Shown: piece after piece, positions 24,196 through 33,695 of the stretch
Position numbering within the stretch: the first letter of the stretch is position 1
Layout: each line of letters opens with the position of its first letter
DNA from: Rhipicephalus microplus
Lineage: Eukaryota > Arthropoda > Arachnida > Ixodida > Ixodidae
NCBI RefSeq assembly: GCF_043290135.1
Contig: NC_134704.1
Coordinates: 17,586,001-17,650,000, forward strand
Direction: 5' to 3'
DNA length: 64,000 nucleotides
Made by a program: the position numbers and the translations under genes
Notes under the pieces: model-generated
What the model saw: only the letters and a program-made list of their open reading frames with translations
Database searches by the model: none
What the model was told of the DNA's origin: nothing

Positions 24196-25689
24196 TTCTC
24201 CAGTGCGTCCTTGTTGCTCTTTAATTATGCTTCACTGTCTGCAATGCTTATATCGTGGCCCACGATTGAAGAAGTGTTTAGCTTACTAGGTGAAACTGAA
24301 CACAAGAAGGTATTTTAGTTTTCATAAAGAATGCAATAACAGAACAATCTAAGCTTTGTTAAGTTTACATGGTATGTGTAGGAGCGGACACCTTGCATTG
24401 CCTCCACTTTTACCTCGGACAACGACTTCAAACCCGAATTGGGTGCAGCAGTGATGCTTGAAAGGAGTATTTATTACCTAAAAATAGCACCAACAGCTAT
24501 CTGATTCCGCGTGCGCGAGGTCAACTGGCTGGAAACTACTGCAGGTCCGCCATTTCACGCGGGCTTGCCGTTTATTACCATTCAGTCATAATTTCACGTT
24601 ATGCGCTGTTTTTCTTTTGGGGTGCGGGCGGATAGGACGTACTGAATTTTTAACTATTTTTCTCGTAAAGTGCGCATGGTGGCCTAAAACAAACCGCACA
24701 TAAGCTTGGACGAAGAGCCAAAGTACAATAGCGGGAGTGTGTGTGCTAAGAAAAGGACTGTACAAGCTCTTCGAAGTAGGAATTGTTTATTGCAGTGTGG
24801 CCTAACGAAGAATGGCGATGCAGGAAGAAGGATGTGTAAACGGGATTAAGGTTGGTCGAGGAATGGAGATGTATTAAGACGCAAGCAAAAAGGACTGTGG
24901 CGGACGGTGAAATTGATGAAGCCTTCACTACAGTTAAGAAAACAAACACAAAGAAGGGGTTATACGAGACTCGGCCTAGCAAAAAAATAGAAATGTACAT
25001 TTGCTATGGCGCAACAACTCCTAGAAAGGCGATGCATCAAGCCAGCGTTAACGTTGCGTGAGCTGCGTTGTTTGCGTGTAGTGTGGGATTCGGTGTTTCG
25101 TGATCACCATACTATGGGCCGTTCTGGTTTGCTCGATGACCGGAACAAGCTGTGAAACGCCGAAGTTCAAGAAGCAAACGTAAGACTGTAAGAATGACGA
25201 TCAGAGTGGTGCTCTTTTCTGCGACTCTTGCAAGAACACAGTCTCGAGTCATGGAGTTTTGGGCTATGTGTCTTATTTGTATTCTTCTACTTAACCACGC
25301 TGTCTATCTCTCTCTTTCTCTCCCCTGCACGTTTTGTATGTCGACATTTATCGCTGACTCACTAAATTTCACACCTCTATGGTTTTATTTTTACGTTTGT
25401 AGTGGTTTAGTCTCGTCCATTCAAAAACATCAAGGGGCGTCATCACGCACAATATCAAGTAATTATTACAGGCCCAATACAAACTCAACCGAACTAAGGA
25501 AACAAGATTTTATATAGCACAACAAAAATAGCCAGAGTGTAATCGCGAAAATTCACTTACATATAATAAAAAAGTAACGACATCCTCCCAAAGTGAACCC
25601 TGATGGGATGCCAAGCAGCAGCAGTGTGCATGGCGACTCGGCAGGCGAATCGGTGGAGAGCACGCGGCGCTTTCGAGACGTTGCCGACG
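24194..25689. other. Unrecognised stretch
   Basis: A frame at 24852-25061 and another at 25152-25517 are open but unrecognised and lack convincing splice sites. No repeats were recognised apart from the paired repeat that begins on the right. Confidence 0.35.
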
Positions 25690-26260
25690 ACGTTGAGAAT
25701 TAGCCGGCGTTGGTCTTCCGCTTTCAGCGCTTCCGCTCGGCTTCCTTGGCTCGCGTGACGTCGGTTTTACCTGCAAGCCGTCTCCATTTTTGAAAGGGAT
25801 CGGCGTGCTTTACTCGCACCTCGTCAATGCCGTTGGTCTTCCACTGCCGACGCTTGAGTTCGGCTCCCCTGGCTCACGCCTCATTGGTGTTGCAGGTGCG
25901 ATGTCGCTATTCGCGAACGCGATCGGTTCTGCTGAACCTCGTAACGCAGGCAACGGTCGGCTTAGGTCGAATCGCTTCGGCGCATGCTTCGGCGAGCGAA
26001 GGAGCATCGTTTTTCGGCGTCCTTTCCATCGCAGATAAACGAGCCGAAAGAATGTTAACTCGATGTGCACTTGAACGTTGCGAGCAGTAGACAGGGTAAA
26101 GCGAGAGAGAAGGAACATGCAGCGAGTGCGCGGCAGGAGAGGGAGAGAGTGGCGTCACCGCACTCTGCGACGAAATGCGTGACCAACGTGGCACTGCTCC
26201 AACACCTGCGGCGAGGGGAGCGTGGTGCGGCGCGTTGGCATGGAGACATGAGCGGACAGC
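25690..26260 (-). repeat. Dispersed repeat with a conserved short reading frame, copy 1
   Basis: The minus strand matches 61995-62636 on the plus strand over several hundred bases. Shared landmarks in order are: ccaacgcg, ctcgccgcaggtgttg, gtgcca...ggtca, acg(c/t)cactctctcc, ctctctcgctt(t/c)accct, ctcgcaacg, ctttcgg(c/t)tcgtt, an ATG and a short frame. The two copies lie about 36 kb apart in opposite orientation. I do not recognise the family. Confidence 0.75.
25700..26029 (-). pseudogene. Unrecognised short protein with Arg/Glu-rich repeats, copy 1
   Basis: The frame starts at ATG 26029-26027, where the other copy also starts. It runs 40 codons (begins MERTPKNDAPSLAEACAEAI) to TAG at 25909-25907. 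Beyond the stop the same frame still shows AR-GAE-KRR-like units, and a second unit (AKEAERKR) near 25740-25770. The copy at 62.4 kb aligns codon for codon without a gap over these 40 codons, ends one codon later, and also continues with AREAEHKRRQR. Both stops are explained by single transitions from sense codons. The ancestor was therefore probably a longer protein of charged REAE/KRR repeats; its function is unknown. Confidence 0.5.
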
Positions 26261-26905
26261 TTTTCGCAGGCTAGTAAAAGAGCTGCTTTGCATCAAAACA
26301 AAGCAATTTTTCAGAAACATGCGACACACCCGCGCCACGCAAAAGTTGCTTGCTCGCGAGGCATGTCATGTCTCCTCCCACCAGTACTTCTCCAGCGCCG
26401 GTGTTACGAACATTTATGAGAGAGTAGACAGCTTTAGAACGGCGCAGATTAAAGATTCGCGTCGTATGCTAGCCGCTTGCAGGCTCTTGTTGAGCGATGA
26501 GCGCTAACCTTATGCCCACAAGCTGTGCGTATGGTATTTTAAAGCTCTCAATTATTATTAGACAGAGCCTAACAAAGACGCAATAGGAAACATTGAGTAC
26601 CCGTGCTAAGCAATTCCTCAGGTTACACTGCAACGGAGCCGCATTTAGCACAAGGTTTAAACTGCACCAATCGCTAAACAAAAATGACGCGAACGCTGGA
26701 TGTGATTTGTAGCACCTTTCAGTGATGTCAGTGACTGGTGGCAGAGAAATTTTCAAAATCTACTTCACTGCTAGTGTAGTTGATGAGCATGTCTAGGAAA
26801 ATTCAGCGCGACGACTTTCGTGCGAAATATATGTACAATTAGAAACCTTAGCATCTGAAAAAAAATTTGTCACCGTTGTCAACAAAGGTATCACCCCCCC
26901 CCCCC
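26261..26905. other. Unrecognised stretch ending in a C run
   Basis: A run of 14 C bases lies at 26893-26906 next to the following SINE. No gene was recognised. Confidence 0.4.
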
Positions 26906-27121
26906 CTTACGGTGTTCAAGGGTTTAGAGTGCTCAACTGTTGACCCGCTAGTCGCACGTTCAAATCCTGGCCGTGGCGGCCGCGTTTTCAAAAAAGGCAA
27001 AAATGCTAGGGACCCGTGTACCTAGACATACGTGTACTAAGGTGGCTCAAATTTCCGAAGCTCTCCACTGCGGCATCTCTCGTAATCATTTCATGGTTTT
27101 AGAGTGCTAAACTTCATCAGT
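26906..27121 (+). mobile_element. Ruka-like SINE, subfamily B, diverged
   Basis: The head is cttacggtgttcaagggtt, then ctcaactgttgacccgctag and the B-box-like acgttcaaatcctggccg. The body has gctctccactgcggcatctc and tcatggttttagagtgc. It shows many substitutions and a shortened tail. Confidence 0.7.
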
Positions 27122-27326
27122 TATAATGAACATGGTTATCGCTAGACGCTTTGATACTGTTATGGTAGCACGAGGCACCCCACCAGTTCCCCGTCAAACC
27201 AACCACCCCCTTTTCAAGTGCGCTTCTCCAAGCGACAGCTTTGTCGTACAGGCAAAGCACGCTTTACAGAAGCGTACTTTTATTTTTTTTTGTAATGCGT
27301 GCTTTCGGGCGATGTTGCATGTCTGC

Positions 27327-27332
27327 AATACA

Positions 27333-27414
<82 letters not shown>

Positions 27415-27420
27415 TGTATT
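27327..27420. repeat. 94-bp perfect palindrome: (AT)37 with 10-bp inverted arms
   Basis: AATACAAACA (27327-27336), then 37 AT dinucleotides, then TGTTTGTATT (27411-27420). The arms are exact reverse complements, so the whole unit is self-complementary and could form a hairpin or cruciform. Confidence 0.95.
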
Positions 27421-28567
27421 ATTTGCGTTTGCGGGGTGCACTTCCTATGAAAAAGGTTCTTTGGTAGTGCGCGCACAAAATAAACAATTTATCGTTATGT
27501 TTGTTCAGGTAGAATGCCTTTTCAAAGAGCCAGGGAAAATTAGAATCAATATTGGTTGATACGGCGGAGAAGAGTCAGGCGAAAACTTTGACAGGGTAGC
27601 GTAAACAAGCTCAAAAGAAAGTGTGCCTTCAAAGTGAAAGAAAACAAGTGATGTGTGCAAGAAGAGAAACAAGACCCAGACCAAGTACATACCAGGTCCT
27701 TCTCTGCTTATTTTCTCTCTTTTTTTACTTGTTGCTCGTGAATAATACGAGCCTTTGAAGAAGACGACAAAGTAAACAGGGCCCGATGTAGAACAACTAA
27801 CCGCTCTGTCTATGCTTTAGGCTGGAACCCGAAAGAAAATATTTATCATATGCGCTATTTGAAGATGCGGTACTCGCCAACTCGTAAGGTTCGAAATTGA
27901 AAGCTCCATCCCACCTTGCTTTCCTTCGTCTAATCTTTCTCTGCGAAATCCAACGCGTGTTCTAAATATCAAGCTCAATTGCCAACAAAACGCTTGTGAA
28001 ATTGAGCTTTGAGGGTGGGCTTCGCCAATGCGAAGAATGCTGTGTTTTCTACGATTTCAATGTCGCCTTTGAGGGAAACCTTTTCCGTTGCCTTATTTGA
28101 GCAAGCGATATTTTGAGGGAACGTTCGTTATAGCTTATGGTAATTCTGTGGACTAATGACAAAGTTCAGGTCTAGACTCAATGAACGACTATAATTTGCT
28201 ACTTAAAAGTACAATGAACAATAATAACTTCCTTCTTGATATTAAATACGTCCTTTCGAGTCACCTGCGATATGGCCGAACTTTTTACTTGTTCTACAGG
28301 AAGAAAACGCAGTTGTGGAAGTATTAGTATCCTGGGCCTTCAAGTTTTTTTTTGCTGAATGTAGCACTTCACTTGTTGCAGAACAGGGCCTTGCTTTTGT
28401 CGACGCACTTACCTATTCTTCAATTCTTTTATTTCCACCCGCGAGAGTTACTCTTTTGGTTTTGAACCCAGCGTTTTTCACACGTCTTCAACTTTATTCA
28501 TTGTAGTAGACCAGGGCATTCAAATGCGAAATTGACAAATAACTGAGTGAGGCAAGCGGAGAATGGC
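27421..28567. other. Unrecognised stretch
   Basis: Unique-looking sequence up to the target site of LINE B. No gene or repeat was recognised. Confidence 0.4.
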
Positions 28568-28581
28568 TCTTTGTTTGTTGC

Positions 28582-28821
28582 AGCAGCCAGGGCACCACAC
28601 AAACTAAAGAGGTCCCCTCGACCTCCAGCCCGGTGGGGTTTAAGGCTCCGTCTGTCACGACGAAGCCTACAACAAAAACATTATCTGTCGCCTCTCCTGA
28701 GGCGATGGACACATCAACCGCACCGGCGCAGACTGCGCCAAAGGAGCGGCGGGGTTCCCTCGACCGCTCTAAAAAAGACAAAACGGTAATTACAGGGCCT
28801 TCTAAAGGCTCTGTAAGATAA
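28582..28821 (+). pseudogene. LINE B ORF1, C-terminal fragment
   Basis: About 79 codons are open from the truncation point to TAA at 28819-28821. The sequence is Ser/Thr/Pro- and Lys-rich (includes SPEAMDTSTAPAQ and ERRGSLDRSKKDK) and ends with ITGPSKGSVR. The zinc-knuckle part expected upstream in this type of ORF1 is missing because of 5' truncation. ORF2 follows after a 64-base gap. Confidence 0.7.
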
Positions 28822-28885
28822 GTCACTTCTCTTTTTAAAACCAGCCACACTCATTTCGTACACACAGCACTTCTTTACTCCCATA

Positions 28886-31800
28886 ATGGAGACACAAATT
28901 ATACAATGGAACGTCAGAGGACTACTTCGAAACCTCGACGATGTCCAAGAACTTCTAAACAAACATTCTCCAAAAGTGCTGTGTGTACAGGAAACACACT
29001 TAAAATCCAAGAATACAAGTTTCTTGCGTCAATATGTTGTCTTCCGAAAGGACAGAGATGATGCTGTGGCGTCATCTGGTGGTGTAGCCATTATAGTTAA
29101 TCGAGGAGTAGCATGCAGTCATCTACCACTACTAACATCCCTAGAGGCAGTGGCTGTTCGAGCAGTTCTATTGAATAAGCTCGTCACCATCTGCTCTCTA
29201 TACATACCGCCGCAACACCGCCTGGAAAAACATGATTTCCAGTCTTTAGTAGATGAGTTACCAGAACCTTATTTGGTTCTAGGGGACCTGAATGCGCACA
29301 GTGGTTTATGGGGTGACTGTCGATGTGATGCACGAGGTCGTCTCATTGAACAGTTCCTCTTTTCATCAGGTGCTTGTCTGTTGAATAGAAAAGAGGCAAC
29401 ATATTATAACCTTGCAAACAATACTTACTCCTCCATAGATCTCAGTATCGCATCTCCTTCACTTGTACCATTACTTCAGTGGAAAGTCATAAATAATCCA
29501 TACGGAAGTGACCATTTTCCTTTAGTTTTAAGTACACCAATAACATATGAATGTCCTCCACATGTTCCCAAATGGCTGGTGAACAAAGCCGACTGGGAAC
29601 AATTTCAAAAGATAACACACTTAAGTTGGACCGACATATGCGGATTAGGCATAGATAAAGCTGTGCAATACTTCACGGCTTTTCTTACTGACGCAGCAGC
29701 CAAGTGCATTCCACAAACATCTGGACTGCCCGGCAAACGACACGTTCCGTGGTGGAACACTGAGTGTCAAAATGCGCGAAAGGAACAGAACAGGGCATGG
29801 AGGTTGCTGCGGAACTCGCCGACAGCGGAAAATCTTGAGAGCTTTAAGAAAATAAAATCTCGAGGCAGGAGAACGCGTCGGCAGGCCAGAAGAGAAAGCT
29901 GGCAGAAGTTTTTGTCAGGGATCACTTCATACACACAGGAGGCTAAAGTCTGGAACATGGTCGGTAGGATAGCAGGAAAACAAGTACACACACTTCCACT
30001 CGTAAACACTCAGGGTGATACCTTGGAAGATCAGGCAAACTTCCTCGGTGCACACTTTGAACGGGTATCCAGCTCGTCCCACTATACTGACACTTTCCAA
30101 AAATACAGAAGAAGAATAGAAAAGCAGAAACTAGAACATAAATCCACTAGATACGAGGCATATAACCAAGCTTTCAGTCTAGCTGAGCTCCGAACATCTC
30201 TAAACTCCTGCAGTACTTCTGCCCCAGGCTCTGACCGTGTGGTGTATGAAATGTTAAAAAACCTACCAGCCGAAACACGAAAAACCTTACTTTGTTTATA
30301 CAATGCTATCTGGTTTTCTGGCACTATCCCTACCTCCTGGAAAGAGGCTATTATTATTCCCATTTTGAAAGAGGGCAAGGACCCTTCTTTAGCTTCAAGT
30401 TATAGGCCTATTGCACTTACAAGCTGCTTGTGCAAAGTATTCGAAAAAATGATAAACTGCCGACTTCTACATATTCTTGAAACAAACAATTTGCTCGACC
30501 CATTTCAGTGCGGGTTTCGAGAAAGTAGATCCACCACAGACCACCTCGTTCGTATCGAGGCACAGATAAGGGACGCCTTCGTCCATAAACAATATTTTCT
30601 ATCTGTGTTCCTCGATATCGAAAAGGCGTATGATACAACATGGCGTTTCGGAATTCTAAGAGACCTGTCCCACCTTGGTGTGCGCGGAAGAATGTTTCAT
30701 ATAATCGAAAGTTACCTGTCAAACCGGACATTCCGTGTCCGTCTAGGCAGTGTGCTCTCCCAAACATTTGTCCAGGAAACAGGCGTGCCACAAGGTGGTG
30801 TGCTTAGTTGCACACTTTTTATCATCAAAATGAATTCTTTGCACTTGTCCATTCCCCGCATGATGTTCTATTGTACATATGTCGACGACGTTCAGCTTGG
30901 CTTCAAGTCATGCAACTTAGCCATGTGTGAGCGGCAGGTTCAGATGGGTTTAAATAAGGTCTCCAAATGGGCAGACGAAAACGGATTTCGACTTAACCCA
31001 CAAAAAAGCACGTGTGTCTTGTTCTCTCGAAAGAGAGGCATGCACTCGGAACCTGACATTCGGCTGAACGGGCAACGTCTGTCCGTCAAAGCCGAGCATA
31101 AATTCTTAGGCTTAATCTTGGACAACAAGTTGACCTTCGTACCGCACATCAAGTATTTAAAAACAAAATGTTTAAAAGCCATGATTGTTATAAAAGTGTT
31201 GTCACGTACTACGTGGTGTAGTGATAGGCAATGCCTCATGAACCTCTATAGAAGTCTTATTCGTACCCGCTTAGATTATGGGGCCATTGTCAATCAGTCT
31301 GCCACTCAAAGTGCCTTGAAGATGCTTGACCCCGTGCACCATTTGGGCATCCGCCTTTCTACGGGTGCTTTTCGCACCAGCCCCGTAGAAAGCCTTTATG
31401 TTGAGTCAAATGAGTGGTCGCTTCATCTGCAGAGAACTTACATGTCCTTTGTTTATTTCCTTAAGGTGAAAGCAGACAAGAAGCACCCCTCATACTCTAC
31501 AATTAATGATTTGTCGAGCTTAACTCTGTTTCAAAACAGGCCTTCGATGAGGCAGCCCTTCTCAACTCGCCTGAAGTGTCTAGCTGAAGAAACTGAAGTG
31601 TCACTTGAACACAGTTTAATGGCTCCTGTAGCATACCCGCCACCGTGGCAGTGGCAGACTATAGACTGCGATGTGTCTTTCCTAGAGGTTACAAAACATG
31701 CACCTATTGCCCATATCCGAACATACTTTCTGGAACTTCAACACAAATACACATGTCCTGAGTTCTTCACAGATGCCTCCAAGACTAACTCCTCTGTGTC

Positions 31801-32605
31801 CTACGCTGCTGTCGGCCCATCCTTCTCGGATGCTGGCCCTCTACATCCACGCACAAGTATCTTCACAGCGGAAGCTCACGCGATACTGGTGGCAGCTAAA
31901 CACATCAAACAATTACAAATACAAAAAGCAGTAATTTATACAGACTCCCTCAGTGTGGTAATGGCTCTGCACAGTCTTAAAAAACAAAAAAACCCAGTCC
32001 TTGTCTCACTTTACTCCATTTTGGGCACACTCTACACGCACAAACAACATATTGTTGTGTGCTGGGTGCCAGGGCACCGTGAGATCCAAGGCAACGTGAG
32101 GGCGGATCAGCTCGCTGCATCCGTCCATGAGAGCAACGCCATTACATCCATATCAATCCCGGCCCTTGATCTTAAGCCGTCTCTCAAACTAAACCTCAGG
32201 GACTACTGGCAGAGCAAGTGGGATACACACACACAAAACAAACTACACGTTATCAAGCCACACCTTGGCCATTGGCCACCAGTATCAAAATCACGTCTAA
32301 CAGAGGTAACGCTAACAAGACTCAGGATAGGGCACACATACACGACACACACACATCTTTTATCCGGTGGTGATCCACCATTGTGTGATAAATGTGGTGA
32401 GGCTTTAACAGTTCTTCACGTTTTAATCCAATGTCAACAGTTAGACACTCTAAGAAGACAACACTTCCCATTACCCTACCGACAACATATACCTTTACAC
32501 CCTGCAATGTTCGTCGGTAGGGAACCGCTTTTTAGTCACAAATCATTGTTAGCGTTTTTTAAAGAAATTCATAGTTTTCATGTCATATACCCGGGCATCC
32601 CGTAG
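28886..32605 (+). CDS. LINE B ORF2: endonuclease / reverse transcriptase / RNase H, intact
   Basis: A 1239-residue frame with no stop, from ATG at 28886. Domains in order: AP endonuclease (IQWNVRGL at 6-13, QETH near 36, GDLNAHSGLWG from 133, GSDHFP near 211); RT (YRPIALTSC, FLDIEKAYD, GVPQGGVLS, catalytic YVDD at 665-668); RNase H (FTDAS with its Asp at 963, AEAH, YTDSL, NVRADQL); and a C-terminal CCHC (CDKCGEALTVLHVLIQC). The length fits a full I-group ORF2. Two departures: the RT box is YVDD where YADD is usual, and the block normally reading PGPDG is PGSDR. The product would nick DNA and copy its RNA at the nick. Confidence 0.95.
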   Translation: METQIIQWNVRGLLRNLDDVQELLNKHSPKVLCVQETHLKSKNTSFLRQYVVFRKDRDDAVASSGGVAIIVNRGVACSHLPLLTSLEAVAVRAVLLNKLVTICSLYIPPQHRLEKHDFQSLVDELPEPYLVLGDLNAHSGLWGDCRCDARGRLIEQFLFSSGACLLNRKEATYYNLANNTYSSIDLSIASPSLVPLLQWKVINNPYGSDHFPLVLSTPITYECPPHVPKWLVNKADWEQFQKITHLSWTDICGLGIDKAVQYFTAFLTDAAAKCIPQTSGLPGKRHVPWWNTECQNARKEQNRAWRLLRNSPTAENLESFKKIKSRGRRTRRQARRESWQKFLSGITSYTQEAKVWNMVGRIAGKQVHTLPLVNTQGDTLEDQANFLGAHFERVSSSSHYTDTFQKYRRRIEKQKLEHKSTRYEAYNQAFSLAELRTSLNSCSTSAPGSDRVVYEMLKNLPAETRKTLLCLYNAIWFSGTIPTSWKEAIIIPILKEGKDPSLASSYRPIALTSCLCKVFEKMINCRLLHILETNNLLDPFQCGFRESRSTTDHLVRIEAQIRDAFVHKQYFLSVFLDIEKAYDTTWRFGILRDLSHLGVRGRMFHIIESYLSNRTFRVRLGSVLSQTFVQETGVPQGGVLSCTLFIIKMNSLHLSIPRMMFYCTYVDDVQLGFKSCNLAMCERQVQMGLNKVSKWADENGFRLNPQKSTCVLFSRKRGMHSEPDIRLNGQRLSVKAEHKFLGLILDNKLTFVPHIKYLKTKCLKAMIVIKVLSRTTWCSDRQCLMNLYRSLIRTRLDYGAIVNQSATQSALKMLDPVHHLGIRLSTGAFRTSPVESLYVESNEWSLHLQRTYMSFVYFLKVKADKKHPSYSTINDLSSLTLFQNRPSMRQPFSTRLKCLAEETEVSLEHSLMAPVAYPPPWQWQTIDCDVSFLEVTKHAPIAHIRTYFLELQHKYTCPEFFTDASKTNSSVSYAAVGPSFSDAGPLHPRTSIFTAEAHAILVAAKHIKQLQIQKAVIYTDSLSVVMALHSLKKQKNPVLVSLYSILGTLYTHKQHIVVCWVPGHREIQGNVRADQLAASVHESNAITSISIPALDLKPSLKLNLRDYWQSKWDTHTQNKLHVIKPHLGHWPPVSKSRLTEVTLTRLRIGHTYTTHTHLLSGGDPPLCDKCGEALTVLHVLIQCQQLDTLRRQHFPLPYRQHIPLHPAMFVGREPLFSHKSLLAFFKEIHSFHVIYPGIP

Positions 32606-32896
32606 CATGACCTCTCCAGAGAGGTTTTTGCTGCGGTGATTACACAAGAAAGCACGTGCCTCACGGCCCTTGGATGCAAGGGTATGAACGTGTGAGGCAC
32701 TTGTGCTAAAGCCATACATATCCACCATCGTCTTTTATTATCACCAACTTTTGTCATCTATTCACACCACACACACATTTCACGGCATGGTCATCATTTT
32801 ATTACTTGTATGTTTTACCCGCCTTACCGCGAGGATTTTCATGGCCCTTATACAGCCGCTAATCACAATCATCGTCCACATTCCATGTCCCATGAA
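32606..32896 (+). other. 3' UTR of LINE B
   Basis: Non-coding tail of the element. It includes a short imperfect hairpin region, gtgcctcacggcccttgg / gtgaggcac, near 32656-32700, where GTGCCTCAC (32656-32664) is the exact reverse complement of GTGAGGCAC (32692-32700). Confidence 0.7.
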
Positions 32897-32949
32897 TTGG
32901 CGCTCTTTGGCCATCAAATGGCCCTTGCGCCAAAAAACAAAAAAAAACA
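32897..32949 (+). other. 3'-terminal two-storey hairpin and A-rich tail of LINE B
   Basis: TTGGCGC (32897-32903) pairs perfectly with GCGCCAA (32927-32933). Inside, GGCCAT (32909-32914) pairs with ATGGCC (32918-32923) around a CAA loop, leaving a small internal loop. The tail caaaaaacaaaa... follows at once and ends at the duplicated target. Position and shape fit an RT recognition hairpin; that function is inferred. Confidence 0.75.
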
Positions 32950-32962
32950 ATCTTTGTTTGTT

Positions 32963-33492
32963 GACGGTAATATTTTCTTTTTAATGGGAGCAACGTCGGA
33001 CGACGACATTTCTCCGATGTCGCTTTGGCCCTGAAGGGATCGATTGTCATATTGCATGAACCGGAACCTTCTCGGAGTATCACTCGGAGGATAAGAACAG
33101 TAACACCCCTACTGGACGAAAGCTGAATTTTGGGCAGCCTCACACATTATCGTGCCCTTTTTATAATGGAGTAGCCAGAGAAAGAACGCTGTTATTCAGA
33201 CGAGATTTCAGATGCACTATCATTACACTCAAGGATCAACACATGAAATTGATTCGAAAGAGCTTAAAGCAAAAACATAAGATTTTGCGGAGCTGCTTTG
33301 GTCACAGCTGCAAGCACTCTGAAGTCAGCTGTACTGAAACTTTGATCAGTATTCAACAAAAATTTGGCGAACTGAAATCTCAAATGACAATAGGGAAGCG
33401 TTACAATCTAATAAACGAATGAGGTATCTTTATAAAGGTGATTCATACCCTTCTAATATTTTTCAAACTGGGACACTGCTTGTTTCTACAGT
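32963..33492. other. Unrecognised stretch
   Basis: No gene or repeat was recognised. Confidence 0.4.
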
Positions 33493-33695
33493 CTGAAGAA
33501 TACCTTCCGATTGCACGAAGGCTAGTGAAACCCATCTTTGAAAGAGCACTGTTGCCGCGACCCTCGACGTTGCCCATTTCAACGTCACTGCTTGATCCCC
33601 CGCCATTATTCGACGAAGATAAACAGTCAACGTTAACAAGCGGTACTCGCTCTCGTTCCGTTACTGCACCAGAACAGGCTTGTGGGCTAGCCACA
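33493..33695 (+). CDS. Weak candidate host exon
   Basis: A pyrimidine-rich 3' splice site (cttgtttctacag) precedes a frame open for more than 100 codons. The first part (SEEYLPIARRLVKPIFERAL, then a Pro/Ser/Thr-rich region) has mixed, protein-like composition. A possible donor ACA|GTGTGT lies near 33695. The opposite strand is also open here, the product is not recognised, and no neighbouring exon is visible. Confidence 0.2.

Larger units (their letters stand above)
28581..32949 (+). mobile_element. Non-LTR retrotransposon, I group (family B), 5'-truncated, with 13-bp target-site duplication
   Basis: The insertion is bounded by a perfect direct repeat TCTTTGTTTGTTG at 28568-28580 and 32950-32962. 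It begins inside ORF1, contains a complete open ORF2, a 3' UTR of about 340 bases with a terminal hairpin, and an A-rich tail (32931-32949). Loss of the 5' UTR and most of ORF1 is the usual outcome of incomplete reverse transcription. The intact duplication and open ORF2 point to a fairly recent insertion. Without promoter and full ORF1 the copy is not autonomous, though ORF2 could still be translated if transcribed from outside. Confidence 0.95.

Noticed and set aside
27126..27559. Open frames of about 70-113 codons with long Tyr-Ile repeats on both strands
   Set aside because: They are translations of the AT microsatellite; both strands give the same pattern.
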